DNA of 64,000 bases from NCBI RefSeq assembly GCF_900109115.1, contig NZ_FNYV01000008.1, forward strand, positions 186,001 to 250,000. Direction: 5' to 3'. The position numbers and the translations under genes were made by a program. This document shows positions 35,045-44,547 of this stretch, piece after piece (within the stretch, counting starts at the first letter, position 1; the number at the start of each line of letters is the position of its first letter). Source of the stretch: Micromonospora phaseoli (GTDB lineage: Bacteria; Actinomycetota; Actinomycetes; Mycobacteriales; Micromonosporaceae). Under the pieces are notes generated by a model. That model did not search any database, was not told where the DNA came from, and saw nothing but the letters and a program-made list of their open reading frames with translations.

Positions 35045-36298
35045 ATGTCTAGTAATCTTCGGACACTCAAAATGGTCGCCACCGGCGTCGCACTGGTGGC
35101 CACGATCGCTGTCGTACCCGCATCCGCCACAGCGCAGCCGGGTCCGTCCGCCGGCGGGCTCGATCGCGCCGAGTTGCGTGCCGCCCTCGCCGCGGTACCC
35201 AGATCCGGCGCCCCAGGCGTGCTGGTCGCTGTGCGCGACGACCGCCGTGACTGGCGCGACGCCGCCGGCCAGGCGGTTCTGACCACACCCCGGCCGATGC
35301 AGCCGCAGATGCGGCACCGCATCGGCAGCATCACCAAGACGTTCGTCGCCACCACCGTGCTGCAACTCGTCGACGAGGGCCGGCTCGGCCTCGACGACCC
35401 GATCGGTCAATGGCTGCCCGACACCGTGCCGGGTGAGCTCGGCGCCCAGGTCACCGTCCGGATGCTGCTGAACCACACCAGCGGCATCGGCAACTACACC
35501 AACGCGATGATCGACTCATACGCGGCGATCAACCAGATGCAGGTCACCACGTACGCTCCGGCGGACCTGGTCGCCACCGGCCTGGCCATGCCGCCGACAA
35601 ACGCTCCCGGCGCCGGGTTCAACTACTCGAACACCAACTACGTGCTGGCCGGACTGTTGATCGAAACGGTCACCGGCAACGATGCGGCGACCGAAGTGCA
35701 GCGACGCATCCTGCGGCCACTGAGGCTCACCGGAACATCCTTCGCCGGCACCGACCCGAAGATCCGCGGCACCCACAGTGGCGCCTACTTCGCCCCGTTC
35801 GGAGTCCGCGACCTCAGCGAGTTCAACATGAGCTGGGCGTGGACGGCGGGCGAGATGATCGCCACCACCGCGGACCTGAACACCTTCTTCCGGGCGCTGC
35901 TCGGCGGTGACCTGCTCAGCCCGGCCACCCTCGATGAGATGCTCACCGGGGTGCCGATGCGGCCGGAACTGCCCGAAGCCGGCGGCTACGGTCTCGGCAT
36001 CTACTCGCTGCCCACCCCGTGCGGCGAGTTCTGGGGCCACGACGGCGCGGTCATCGGTCACCTGACGTTCTCGCTGCACAGCCGGGACGGTGCCCGACAG
36101 GTGTCGTCCGGGATCAACATCAGCCACTACCAGGCCGGCCTGCCCGATGCACACCCGATCGACATCGCCTGGAACACGTTGCTGGGTACCGCGATATGCC
36201 CGGCCAGCGAGGTGGGTAGCCGCTCGGCAGAGACCCTGCCGCAGCTGCCCCGCGTGACCCGGATGCCGGGCAACGACGCGGCGGTGGCGGTGCCCTGA
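35045..36298 (+). CDS. Secreted serine hydrolase, class C beta-lactamase/D-Ala carboxypeptidase family
   Basis: 417 residues. The signal peptide is about residues 1-30 (MVATGVALVATIAVVPASATA). The active site has Ser95-x2-Lys98 (SITK), Tyr194-Ser-Asn (YSN in FNYSNTNYV) and a late GHDGAV box in place of KTG. These penicillin-binding-protein-like enzymes act on D-Ala peptides, esters or beta-lactams; the Streptomyces R61 DD-carboxypeptidase is a known relative. The extracellular location and full length suggest an active enzyme. The gene stands alone, and resistance should not be assumed. Confidence 0.88.
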   Translation: MSSNLRTLKMVATGVALVATIAVVPASATAQPGPSAGGLDRAELRAALAAVPRSGAPGVLVAVRDDRRDWRDAAGQAVLTTPRPMQPQMRHRIGSITKTFVATTVLQLVDEGRLGLDDPIGQWLPDTVPGELGAQVTVRMLLNHTSGIGNYTNAMIDSYAAINQMQVTTYAPADLVATGLAMPPTNAPGAGFNYSNTNYVLAGLLIETVTGNDAATEVQRRILRPLRLTGTSFAGTDPKIRGTHSGAYFAPFGVRDLSEFNMSWAWTAGEMIATTADLNTFFRALLGGDLLSPATLDEMLTGVPMRPELPEAGGYGLGIYSLPTPCGEFWGHDGAVIGHLTFSLHSRDGARQVSSGINISHYQAGLPDAHPIDIAWNTLLGTAICPASEVGSRSAETLPQLPRVTRMPGNDAAVAVP

Positions 36299-36356
36299 CC
36301 CAAGGCCCGACCGCCGGAAGTGAGCGTTCGTCGGGGGTCCTGTCGGGGGTGGGCGA

Positions 36357-36362
36357 TACCGT
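36357..36362 (+). promoter_or_regulatory. -10 hexamer TACCGT, leaderless start
   Basis: TACCGT ends 7 nt before ATG 36370 and favours that start over an upstream in-frame codon at 36349. Confidence 0.4.
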
Positions 36363-36369
36363 CGTCGCC

Positions 36370-37464
36370 ATGAGCGTGCTCGACCGCCGTGCCCTCAATC
36401 GGGCGTTGCTGGCCCGTCAGCTTCTGCTGCAGCGGCACGACATGCCGGTCGCCGACGCCGTTGAGCATCTGGTGGGGTTGCAGGCGCAGGAGCCCTTGGA
36501 GCCGTATGTCGGGTTGTGGAGCCGGCTGGCCGGCTTTCAGCCGTCGGCGCTGGTCGAGTTGCTGCTGAGCCGTCGGGCGGTCCGCACCCTGCTGATGCGT
36601 CGCACCCTGCACCTGGTGACCGCACGCGACTGCGTCGCGCTGCGGCCGGTGCACCAGGCGATGCTGGTCTCCCGCATGTGGTCGACGCTGCGCCGGGCGC
36701 TGCCCGGTGTCGACCTGGACGAGCTGACGAAACTGGGCAGGCCGCTGTTCGAGCAGCGGCCACGCATGCTGACCGAGGCGGCCCGCGCAATCGCCGACCG
36801 CTGGCCGGGTGTGGAACCGCGCTCGTTGGGCGACGCGCTCAGCACGCTCCTGCCGCTCGTGCAGGTGCCGCCCCGGGGTGTCTGGGGCGAGCGCGGCGCC
36901 GCGTACAACACCACGATCGAGACGTGGCTGGGCCGCCCGTTGGAGCCGACGTCGCCAGCCACCGTCGACGCGCTGGTCCTGCGTTACCTCGCCGCCTACG
37001 GCCCGGCGGCCACCGCTGACCTTCGTGCCTGGTCAGGGTTGAGTGGGCTACGGGAGTCCGTCCACCGGTTGCGGCCGTCGTTGCGGACGTTCCGCGACGA
37101 GCGGGGCCGCGAGCTGCTCGACGTGCCCGACGGCGCGCTGCCCGACCCGCAGACCCCGGCGCCACCGCGCTTCCTGCCGGCGTTCGACAACGCGGTGCTC
37201 GGCTACGACGACCGCAGCCGCGTCATCGACGCCGAGCATCGCGGGCTGAGCGTCACCGGGGCGCGCTTCCTGCTGGTCGACGGCCGCGTCTCGGGCACCT
37301 GGGCGGTCACCGTCGACGACGGCGCGGCGACGTTGCGGATCACGCCGCTGCGCGCGCTCACGACCGACGAACGCGACGCCGTCCTCACCGAGGGCGACAG
37401 CCTGCTGGCCATGTTTGAACCCGAGCCACGAAACCCCAACACCGTCTCGATCACGGACGTCTGA
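36370..37464 (+). CDS. Winged-helix DNA-binding protein, AlkZ (HTH_42) family
   Basis: 364 residues from ATG 36370. The hallmark GLQAQEP, the QxQ motif of AlkZ-type DNA glycosylases, lies near residue 40, followed by RRAVRTLLMRRTLHLVTARDC and three tandem winged-helix segments typical of the family. AlkZ of Streptomyces sahachiroi unhooks azinomycin-induced DNA crosslinks; paralogs (YcaQ) act on other bulky lesions. A DNA-repair role is therefore reasonable. No genotoxin biosynthesis genes are visible nearby. Confidence 0.85.
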   Translation: MSVLDRRALNRALLARQLLLQRHDMPVADAVEHLVGLQAQEPLEPYVGLWSRLAGFQPSALVELLLSRRAVRTLLMRRTLHLVTARDCVALRPVHQAMLVSRMWSTLRRALPGVDLDELTKLGRPLFEQRPRMLTEAARAIADRWPGVEPRSLGDALSTLLPLVQVPPRGVWGERGAAYNTTIETWLGRPLEPTSPATVDALVLRYLAAYGPAATADLRAWSGLSGLRESVHRLRPSLRTFRDERGRELLDVPDGALPDPQTPAPPRFLPAFDNAVLGYDDRSRVIDAEHRGLSVTGARFLLVDGRVSGTWAVTVDDGAATLRITPLRALTTDERDAVLTEGDSLLAMFEPEPRNPNTVSITDV

Positions 37465-37506
37465 CGCAGGTGAGCGGATGGTCGACCATGTGGGCATCAG
37501 CTGTCG

Positions 37507-38109
37507 TCAGGTCTTGACCGCCTCGCCGGGGAGGGCGGGGAGTTGCCGTACGGTGTCGCCGACCCCGATTGTTGCGCCGACGAGCACGCGGGCGTTGAGG
37601 CCACGCAGGCGCAGTCGCTGGCCTTCCTCGGTCCAGACGATCTTGTGGGCGTACCGTCCGAACCGGGCGGCGAACTTGGCGCATCCGGTGTGTGGCTGGT
37701 CAGTCACTTCGATCACGGCCCGGTCGCCGATCGCCAGGCGGGTACCGGCTGGCATGGCGTCGATGCTCAGGTCGAGATCGACGTAGAGCTGGTCCCCGGC
37801 AAGCGCCCAGGCGTCACGATCGGGACCGGCGATCAGCTCGACGAAGCGCGAGTTGATGACGTTCAACTGCATGTCGGGGTGCGGCGAACGGTCGCTCGTT
37901 CGTGAGCTGGGTCGCTGACTCCAGCTGTCGCCGAGCAGCCCGGCCTCCGGATCCAGTTCGGCCAGGGACAGCACCTCCCGGACGTCAACGGCCGGCCGGC
38001 GTACGGCCAACGCCAGGGTGCCGATACCCCGCGGGGACTGCCGCACGCGATGCAGCCCTTCCATGATCTCGTCCATCGAGCGCTGACGTACGGTGACGGA
38101 ATTCTCCAT
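37507..38109 (-). CDS. MOSC domain protein
   Basis: 200 residues from ATG 38109, preceded by GGAG. The C-terminal MOSC domain has DMQLNVINSRFVELIAG, LAGDQLYVDLDL, and the conserved Cys in DQPHTGCAKFAARFG. MOSC domains bind or transfer sulfur for molybdenum-cofactor enzymes such as YiiM/mARC. Its place about 5 kb from the Mo-oxidoreductase at 31525 may be coincidence. It diverges from the GNAT at 38273. Confidence 0.85.
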   Translation of the reverse strand: MENSVTVRQRSMDEIMEGLHRVRQSPRGIGTLALAVRRPAVDVREVLSLAELDPEAGLLGDSWSQRPSSRTSDRSPHPDMQLNVINSRFVELIAGPDRDAWALAGDQLYVDLDLSIDAMPAGTRLAIGDRAVIEVTDQPHTGCAKFAARFGRYAHKIVWTEEGQRLRLRGLNARVLVGATIGVGDTVRQLPALPGEAVKT

Positions 38110-38272
38110 GCTCCGACTGTGCTCCACGCACATCCGTGGCGTCCAAACAGTTCTCGAAACCCGAGACCGGAATGAGGGCTGCTCCACTCCAGCGGTGTGT
38201 GGCGGATCCGGTTGCTGCCTACCGGAGCGGAATCGAGTAGCGTGGCCGACTCTCTCGTGGAATTGTCGCCGG

Positions 38273-38890
38273 GTGCGTCAACCGATCCTGCTTACCGCCC
38301 GTATGTTGTTGGTTCCGCTCGAAGACCGGCACTTCGACCTGGAGGTCGAGCTCGATTCCGACCCGGAGGTGCTTCGCTACATCACCGGGCGGGCGCGGTC
38401 CAGGCACGAGGTGGCCGCGTCTCACTCGCAGAGGTTGGCTCTGTCCGGCAAGGTCGACGGCCTGGGTTACTGGATGGCGTTCGGTTCCGATGGCGGCGCG
38501 CGTGGCACGGTGCCGCCCGAGCACGAGGACGAAGGCGATTTCATCGGGCTCATGATGCTTCCGCCGGCACACGGCCCCGACCAACCTGACGATCCAACCG
38601 TCGCGGAGTTGGGCTACCGGATCACCCGCCGCTACTGGCGCAGAGGTTTGGCCAGCGAGGCATCCCACGCCTTGCTGGGGCATGCCTTCGACACCGTCGG
38701 GCAGCACCGGGTGCTCGCGCAGACAATGACGGTGAACGTTGGATCTCAAGGCGTCATGAAGGCCGTCGGCATGCGGTACGTTCGCACATACTTCCCTTCC
38801 TGGGACGATCCGCTACCAGGGGCAGACTCGGGTGAGGTGGAGTACGAGATGACCCGGGAGATGTGGGAGACACGTCGCGATACGCGCTGA
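38273..38890 (+). CDS. GNAT family N-acetyltransferase (RimJ-like)
   Basis: 205 residues from GTG 38273, with a TAGCGT hexamer 30 nt upstream. TARMLLVPLEDRHFDLEVEL opens the fold; TVAELGYRITRRYWRRGLASEASHALL is the acetyl-CoA-binding region (motif A), and AQTMTVNVGSQGVMKAVGMRYVRTY closes it. The subgroup resembles ribosomal-protein acetyltransferases, but small-molecule acetylation is equally possible. Confidence 0.85.
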   Translation: MRQPILLTARMLLVPLEDRHFDLEVELDSDPEVLRYITGRARSRHEVAASHSQRLALSGKVDGLGYWMAFGSDGGARGTVPPEHEDEGDFIGLMMLPPAHGPDQPDDPTVAELGYRITRRYWRRGLASEASHALLGHAFDTVGQHRVLAQTMTVNVGSQGVMKAVGMRYVRTYFPSWDDPLPGADSGEVEYEMTREMWETRRDTR

Positions 38891-39093
38891 GACACACGGC
38901 TCGCTGACCTCGGACGTGCGTGCACCGGCATCATCATCGACATCGGCGTCATCGATGTCCACAGGTTCGGCCTGAGCGGGTCGACGCGCTGGCTCGTCGG
39001 TGGACGGTCGAGGTGGCAGCGGAGGTGCTTGCCGACTCTGGTCACCTCACACCGCCGAGGAGGTGGCGTCTACCCGCACGCCGCCAGATTCGG

Positions 39094-40056
39094 TCATCCT
39101 CGCGAAGCCGGGTGGACATGGCTACGCAGGAAGGTGAGAATCTCACGCCGCGCCGGTCGAGCGGCCGGCACGAGACTCGGGGTGCTCAGGAAGGTGTGGG
39201 TGGCCCTCGGGTAGCAGGTCAGGCGAGCGTCGGTGCCGTCCTCGCGGAGTCGTTCGGCGTAGCATCGTCCCTGGTCGGCCAGCGGATCCAGCGCGGCCGT
39301 GACGACCAGTGTCGGTGGCAGCCCGGCGAGGCTGTCGAACTTGAGGGGTGACACGCTACGAGCGTCGAGGCCCGGTGGGACGCCCAACTTGCGGGCTGTG
39401 CGCAACCGGGACAGCGGCAAGGTAGGATTGTCGGCGTTCTCCTCGATCGACGAGTACTCGGTCATGGTCTCGGTCCAGTCCGTCGCGGGATAGTTCAACA
39501 CCTGGGCGCGGAGCGGCGGGCCGTCCTTGCGGGCGTGCAGGGCGATGAGCGCGGCGATCGTGCCGCCGGCGCTTTCACCCACGAGCGCGACCGCATCAGG
39601 ATCGATGCCCCAACCGGCGGCGTCCTCGACGAGCCGGACGACGGTGTCGTAGCCGTCCTCGATCGGCTGGGGCAGCGGGTGCTCTGGGGCGAGACGGTAC
39701 TCGACCGATACGACCACCGCGGGGCACCGGGCCGCGAGGTGGCTGTTGAGCCAGTCGTTCTGCGCCGCCGTCCCCGCGAAGAACCCCCCACCGTGAAACG
39801 ACACGATCAGCGGCAGTCTCCGATCTGTTTCCTTCGGGCGGTGTACCCGCAGCATCAGGCGGCGGCCCGGAAGATCGATGCTGGCCTCCTTGACGTGCGC
39901 GCGACGGTCGGGCAGGCCCGTAACGATCCGTGCGACACGGGACATTGCTGCGCGATTGGCCTTCTCACGAGCGGCGATCACCTGATCCCCGGTCAGGGCC
40001 TCCCAGTCCTGGGTATCCCTGAGGATGCGAGTACCTAGTGGAGCTCTGCTTCTCAT
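39094..40056 (-). CDS. Alpha/beta hydrolase, hormone-sensitive-lipase (esterase IV) family
   Basis: 320 residues. The oxyanion-hole HGGGFFAG, nucleophile elbow GESAGG and late CYPRATHTFLS supply the HSL-type catalytic set; PLADQGRCYAERL is also typical. These are cytoplasmic carboxylesterases for short acyl esters. An AraC regulator (40167-41009) lies upstream on the same strand and may control it, with 110 bp between them. Confidence 0.9.
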   Translation of the reverse strand: MRSRAPLGTRILRDTQDWEALTGDQVIAAREKANRAAMSRVARIVTGLPDRRAHVKEASIDLPGRRLMLRVHRPKETDRRLPLIVSFHGGGFFAGTAAQNDWLNSHLAARCPAVVVSVEYRLAPEHPLPQPIEDGYDTVVRLVEDAAGWGIDPDAVALVGESAGGTIAALIALHARKDGPPLRAQVLNYPATDWTETMTEYSSIEENADNPTLPLSRLRTARKLGVPPGLDARSVSPLKFDSLAGLPPTLVVTAALDPLADQGRCYAERLREDGTDARLTCYPRATHTFLSTPSLVPAARPARREILTFLRSHVHPASRG

Positions 40057-40166
40057 CTGTCCTCCGGGTGCAAAGACGCTATGAGCCCACTGTCACAGCC
40101 AGTGCCCGCCGTTGGATTGGACGAATGTTCCGGGCCAGCGGCCACGGATTCCGATCGAATACTGCG

Positions 40167-41009
40167 TCACGGCCGAGCAGGCCACGCGACATCGTCGACG
40201 GCGAGGAACGGGGCGCTCGCCACTGTCGCAGGCGTGACCCCGGTGAAGGTCATGACGTCGCGATGAAGGTGGGACTGGTCAGCGTAGCCGCTGTCCACCG
40301 CCACCGCGGCGGCCGCCTGACCGGCTGCGAGGCGATGGGCCGCGTGATCAAACCGGATGAGCTGGGCGGCGCGTTTCGGGGTGATGCCTATCTGCGACCG
40401 GAACCGGGCCCACAACCGTTTGCGGCTCCATCCGACTTCAGCCGCCAACCGCTCGACCTGTGTCTGCCCCCGCCCGTTCATCATCCGTCCCCAACAGAAT
40501 GCAACCTCCGGATCGACCTCGCGACCTGCGTCGAGACGCCGGGCGAACGCGACTTCCGCGATCGCGAACCGGTCGTCCCACGACCTGGCGGCGCGCAGCC
40601 GCTCCTGGGTCCGCACGGCCTCGTCTCCCCAGAGGTCCTCGAGGTTCAGTACCGCCCCGCTCAGCTCCGACGCAGCACCTAGAACCGCCCGTGCGATCAG
40701 GGGCGACAGACGCACCTGAAGGCACGTGAAGCTGCCAGCCTGACCCTGCCCTCTCACGCGGTTGGGCGCGAGTCCGGCGACGACACTCCCCCGTTGTTCC
40801 TGCCCATTGCCGTCATCGACGGCCAGCGCCTGGTCGCCGAGGTCGAAGAGCACCATGACGGCCGGATGCGGCACCACCTCAACGTCGATGAGGCTGTCCG
40901 CCCGATCAGTGAAGCCGGCCATGGTGGCACCCGCCAACCGACCCGGCCGCAACGGGACCGCGATGTCCCAAGCAGGTACACCGACACGGACCGGCCCGGC
41001 AGATGGCAC
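40167..41009 (-). CDS. AraC family transcriptional regulator
   Basis: 280 residues from GTG 41009; TAGGAT lies 6 nt upstream. The N-terminal 160 residues form a ligand-sensing part (VEVVPHPAVMVLFDLGDQAL, SFTCLQVRLSPLIARAVLG). The C-terminal domain has two helix-turn-helix units, QVERLAAEVGWSRKRLWARFR and AVAVDSGYADQSHLHRDVMTFTG. It probably regulates the downstream esterase. The effector is unknown. Confidence 0.88.
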   Translation of the reverse strand: MPSAGPVRVGVPAWDIAVPLRPGRLAGATMAGFTDRADSLIDVEVVPHPAVMVLFDLGDQALAVDDGNGQEQRGSVVAGLAPNRVRGQGQAGSFTCLQVRLSPLIARAVLGAASELSGAVLNLEDLWGDEAVRTQERLRAARSWDDRFAIAEVAFARRLDAGREVDPEVAFCWGRMMNGRGQTQVERLAAEVGWSRKRLWARFRSQIGITPKRAAQLIRFDHAAHRLAAGQAAAAVAVDSGYADQSHLHRDVMTFTGVTPATVASAPFLAVDDVAWPARP

Positions 41010-41015
41010 CTCACG

Positions 41016-41021
41016 ATCCTA
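41016..41021 (-). promoter_or_regulatory. -10 hexamer TAGGAT, leaderless start
   Basis: On the minus strand TAGGAT ends 6 nt before GTG 41009. Confidence 0.4.
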
Positions 41022-41305
41022 CGTGCCGATGCAAACGATCCCGGGCCAGCACACCGCACATCGCCCGTCCGGATACGAGCGCCAGCGAGCCGGCCGGAAA
41101 CCCTCTTTGATCGAAACCCGGCCGGGGACTCCACGACCACGTCGGCGCCGATCGCCGTCGGGCAACCGGACGACATGGAGGTCGGCTCGCTCACCATCCG
41201 CCCGAGTGTGCAGAGCTGACGCCGGGAGGGGCTTGACGCACCGGCGTCCATCGAGCATGGTCGATTTACATCGATAACCTCGAATGCCTTGACATGGGAG
41301 GACTG

Positions 41306-41860
41306 ATGAGAGCCTTCGTCACCACCGCCACGGCTGCGGCCCTGCTGCTCCTGGCCACGGGCAGCGCGCCCCACGGCCGGCCGGCCACCGACGCGCCCTG
41401 CACCGGTCAACTCCACCCGAACCCGGGGTTCGAGCGCGGCGCCACCGGCTGGACCGCCGGCCCTCGCATGGTCGTGCTCGGCGACGCGACCCGGCCCGCA
41501 CACACCGGCCGCGCCCACGCCACCTTCGCCGGGCTGGACGTGACCCGTGGCGACCTGCTGCGCACCACCGTCACGGTGCCGGCCGACTGTGACCTGACGG
41601 TCCGCTTCTGGGTCCGCACCACCACCACGGAAACCAGCCGCGGCGATTACCTGAACGTCGGGCTGGCCGTCACCGGCATACCCCCGAAGACGAGGTTCTC
41701 GCTGGCCTTCGACGGCGGGCCGCAGTGGCGGCAGTACACCATGTCGACCGGGACGGCGACGACCGAGCGCACCGCGACGGTCAGCTTCGTCGCCAACGAG
41801 ACGGCCGGCAACGGCGTCACGGCCTTCGACCTCGACGACACGACCTTCACGCTGAGCTGA
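41306..41860 (+). CDS. Secreted carbohydrate-binding-like beta-sandwich protein
   Basis: 184 residues from ATG 41306, just after GGGAGG; an ATG 12 bases earlier is poorly placed. A signal peptide (MRAFVTTATAAALLLLATGS) is followed by a single domain with LHPNPGFERGATGWTAGP, a start typical of CBM4/9-like modules, alternating strands (VTVPADCDLTVRFWVRT) and a closing FDLDDTTFTLS. No enzyme domain is attached. Binding to sugars is inferred from the fold only. Confidence 0.65.
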   Translation: MRAFVTTATAAALLLLATGSAPHGRPATDAPCTGQLHPNPGFERGATGWTAGPRMVVLGDATRPAHTGRAHATFAGLDVTRGDLLRTTVTVPADCDLTVRFWVRTTTTETSRGDYLNVGLAVTGIPPKTRFSLAFDGGPQWRQYTMSTGTATTERTATVSFVANETAGNGVTAFDLDDTTFTLS

Positions 41861-41928
41861 CGACGGCTCAGGTCGCCCGGAGCCTGCACGACCACCGGCG
41901 GACGGGCACCCGGCTCTGGTGGAGCTAC

Positions 41929-42897
41929 TCAGCCGCCCGCGGCTCGGGCCCGCCGCTCGCGCAGCCAGACCAGCACCACCATGCCGACGTTCACGGCACC
42001 GAGGATCAGCAGGGACGCGTCACCGGAATCGGTGGACCGGTCGATCGCGAAGGCCTCGCCATCCGCCATCACCGTGTTGACGGTCGTAAACAGGACGTTG
42101 TTGGCGACGTGGAAAGCAACCGGCGCCTCGACGCCACGGCTGATGATCGCCATCAGGCCGGTACTGACGCCGAACACGGCGTAGTAACCGAACAGCCAGG
42201 GATCGGTCGACCCATGGAGCACAGCGAAGCCCAGGCTGGAGACCACGAGCCCGACGACCAGAGCCGGACGTACCGCACGCACCCAGGACGCGGCCGCGGG
42301 CAGCACGGCGCTTCGGAACATCAACTCCTCGCCCACGGCCTGCACCGGGGTGCTCAACACGACGATCACCAGCATGCCGATCGTCGTGCCGGTCACACCG
42401 AAGGCGGTCCAGCCCGGCGAATCGGGTGCCACCAGCGCCACGACGCCGATTCCCGCACCCACCAACAGCGCCGCGCCCCCGAGGTAGTACCTCAGACGGC
42501 GTACGTCGAAGGCTCGTGGTGAACTGATCAGGCTGCGCCACGGCACCTCGGCGATCCACCCGAGGAGCAGGATCGCCAGGACGCCCGCCGCACCCACGCT
42601 CAGGTTGACGGCCAGGAACTTCAACGGCGTGAAGGTAGCTGCCATCGGGTCGTCGCTGCCCTCGATGACACCCACGATCTGATAGAGCAGCACCTGCAGA
42701 ACCACCATCGCCAGCGGCGGCACCAGAATGACCACCAGCGGCTTCCACCAGCTCATCCGCAGGTGGGCGCCGAACGGCCGGGAGCTGTCGACGGCCAGCC
42801 GGGAACGCCCCGGAGCCAGCAGTCGCGATCCTCCCGCGTCAGAAGGACCCGGGCGACCTGCCGTCTCCCGAGGTCTGTCGGATCTTGGAGCGTTCAT
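41929..42897 (-). CDS. CPBP family intramembrane metalloprotease
   Basis: 322 residues with about eight hydrophobic helices after a polar N-terminal 45 residues. The active-site motifs are all present: VGEELMFRS (EExxxR), LGFAVLHGS (FxxxH) and VAFHVANNVLF (HxxxN). CPBP/ABI proteases act in CAAX-like processing, bacteriocin immunity or regulated proteolysis. Its target is unknown. No bacteriocin genes were seen beside it. Confidence 0.88.
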   Translation of the reverse strand: MNAPRSDRPRETAGRPGPSDAGGSRLLAPGRSRLAVDSSRPFGAHLRMSWWKPLVVILVPPLAMVVLQVLLYQIVGVIEGSDDPMAATFTPLKFLAVNLSVGAAGVLAILLLGWIAEVPWRSLISSPRAFDVRRLRYYLGGAALLVGAGIGVVALVAPDSPGWTAFGVTGTTIGMLVIVVLSTPVQAVGEELMFRSAVLPAAASWVRAVRPALVVGLVVSSLGFAVLHGSTDPWLFGYYAVFGVSTGLMAIISRGVEAPVAFHVANNVLFTTVNTVMADGEAFAIDRSTDSGDASLLILGAVNVGMVVLVWLRERRARAAGG

Positions 42898-42926
42898 CGG
42901 TGAGGGTTCCCTTCGACCGCGGCCGG

Positions 42927-43883
42927 TCAGGAGCTACGGTCCGCGAAGGGACCGTCAGCGGTGAACGCCTGCTTGGCGAAGCGTTCGGCGATGCGTCGGT
43001 GGGTGGCGGTGTCCGGGTGGAGCTGGTCGGGCAGCGGCAGCTCGGCGAAGTCGGCCTCGCCGTAGAGGTCGAGGCCGTCGAGGTGGTGCAGGTCCGGATC
43101 GTCGGCCGCACGCTGGGCGGTGATCCGCGCCAGCTCGTCGCGGATTACGCCGAGCGTGAGTTTCCCGCTCGCCCGCTCCGCCGGGTCGCTGATGAGGTCG
43201 GCCGACGTGTCCCGCATGGTGCGGGCGGTGAACGGGTCGAGCAGCGCGCTCCCACCGAAGCCCAGGTTGACCAGGTCGACGCCGCCGAGAGCGGCGGCGA
43301 CGGCCGGCCAGGTGGCGGTGGGGCTGGTGGCGTTGGAGCCCTGACTGATGGAGCTGCCGTGGTGCAGCCACACACGGCGTCCCGGTTCCGGTGTGGGTGC
43401 CACCGGGGCGTCGGTGCGCAGGGCGACGAGTTCCGTGGTCTCGTTGTGCGGCAGCCAGATCTCGAGGTCCTTCACCCGGTCGGGCAGGCCGGTGAAGCGG
43501 ATGGTGCCGGGTGGACCGGTCCGATGCTCGGCGGTACCGCTGGTCATGTCGATGGTCACCGTGTCGCCTCCGGTCACCCTGGCCTGGTCGGTCAGCTGCC
43601 CGTCGACGAGCAGGTCGTAGACGCCGTCGGGGCGGGACGGCAGGCCGGTGTAGGTCCGTCGGGTGGGCAGCGTGTCCAGCTCGACCGCGGTGGCGCGGGT
43701 GCGGAATGCCAGCCGTACGCCGGCGGGCTGAGCTTCCACCATGGCGAGCTGGCCGTCGGTGTTCTGGGCGCGGGCCCAGGCGGGCAGCCGGTGCGGCAGC
43801 ACCCCGCGAGCGGTGTGCTGCAGGTCGAGCGCACCGCGCAGGAGGTCCGTGCTGATCGGGGTGGTGATCCAGGTGGCAGGCAT
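42927..43883 (-). CDS. SGNH/GDSL hydrolase with internal deletion
   Basis: 318 residues from ATG 43883; the longer frame toward 44120 overlaps the response regulator and is a shadow. The N-terminal beta-sandwich (1-150) and block I WLHHGSSISQGSNA with the nucleophile Ser are intact, as is the C-terminal DQLHPDTATHRRI with Asp and His. Relative to the family as I know it, about 65 residues are missing in frame at DTSADLIS/DPAERASG (DNA near 43190), removing the block III Asn region (usually like GINxVN). The product may be folded but catalytically impaired. It lies downstream of the NarL-type two-component genes. Confidence 0.75.
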   Translation of the reverse strand: MPATWITTPISTDLLRGALDLQHTARGVLPHRLPAWARAQNTDGQLAMVEAQPAGVRLAFRTRATAVELDTLPTRRTYTGLPSRPDGVYDLLVDGQLTDQARVTGGDTVTIDMTSGTAEHRTGPPGTIRFTGLPDRVKDLEIWLPHNETTELVALRTDAPVAPTPEPGRRVWLHHGSSISQGSNATSPTATWPAVAAALGGVDLVNLGFGGSALLDPFTARTMRDTSADLISDPAERASGKLTLGVIRDELARITAQRAADDPDLHHLDGLDLYGEADFAELPLPDQLHPDTATHRRIAERFAKQAFTADGPFADRSS

Positions 43884-43944
43884 GCTCTCAGTCCATCGAT
43901 CGGTGTTCAGTGGCCGCGCACGGCGAGGACGACCGGACCGTCGG

Positions 43945-44547
43945 CTACAGCCAGTCGTGTTCGCGGGCGTAGCGGGCCGCTTCGTGGCGGGTCCGGGTCT
44001 GGGTCTTGCGCATGGCGTTGGAGAGGTAGTTGCGTACGGTGCCCGGGGCGAGGTGGAGCCGGGCGGCGATGTCGGCGACCGAGTAGCCCTCGCCGGTGAC
44101 CCGCAGGACGTCGGCTTCACGGTCGGTGAGGGGGCAGTCCTCGGTGACGGCGAGCGCGGAGACGTCCGGGTCGATCCAGCGTTTGCCCGCGTGCAGGGTG
44201 GTGATGACCGAGGTGATGTGGGCCGGCTCGGCGGACTTGCTGACGAAACCCTGGACGCCGAGCTTCAACGCCTTCCGCAGCACGCCGGGACGGGCGTGCC
44301 GGGTCAGCATGAGGACCACCTGCTCCGGGCGCGCGCGCCGGATCTCCGCAACCGCGCCGAGGCCGTCCACCCCGGGCATCTCCAGGTCGATGACCAGCAC
44401 GTCGGGCCGGTGCCGCAGGGTGGCGTCGACGGCCGTCTGCCCGTCCTGCGCCTCGGCCAGCACGGTGATGTCCCCCTCCAGGGGCAGCAGCGCGGCCAGG
44501 GCCGTACGGAGCAGCACCTCGTCGTCGGCGAGCACGATTGTGGTCAC
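43945..44547 (-). CDS. NarL/LuxR-family response regulator
   Basis: 200 residues. The receiver domain has Asp8-Asp9, phospho-acceptor Asp54 (LVIDLEMPG) and Lys in FVSKSAEP. The C-terminal LuxR helix-turn-helix is LTDREADVLRVTGEGYSVADIAARLHLAPGTVRNYLS in two segments. Its GTG start overlaps the kinase stop by 4 bp. Systems of this DesR-like type often control a neighbouring ABC transporter, here reduced to a stump at 45803. Confidence 0.93.
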   Translation of the reverse strand: MTTIVLADDEVLLRTALAALLPLEGDITVLAEAQDGQTAVDATLRHRPDVLVIDLEMPGVDGLGAVAEIRRARPEQVVLMLTRHARPGVLRKALKLGVQGFVSKSAEPAHITSVITTLHAGKRWIDPDVSALAVTEDCPLTDREADVLRVTGEGYSVADIAARLHLAPGTVRNYLSNAMRKTQTRTRHEAARYAREHDWL

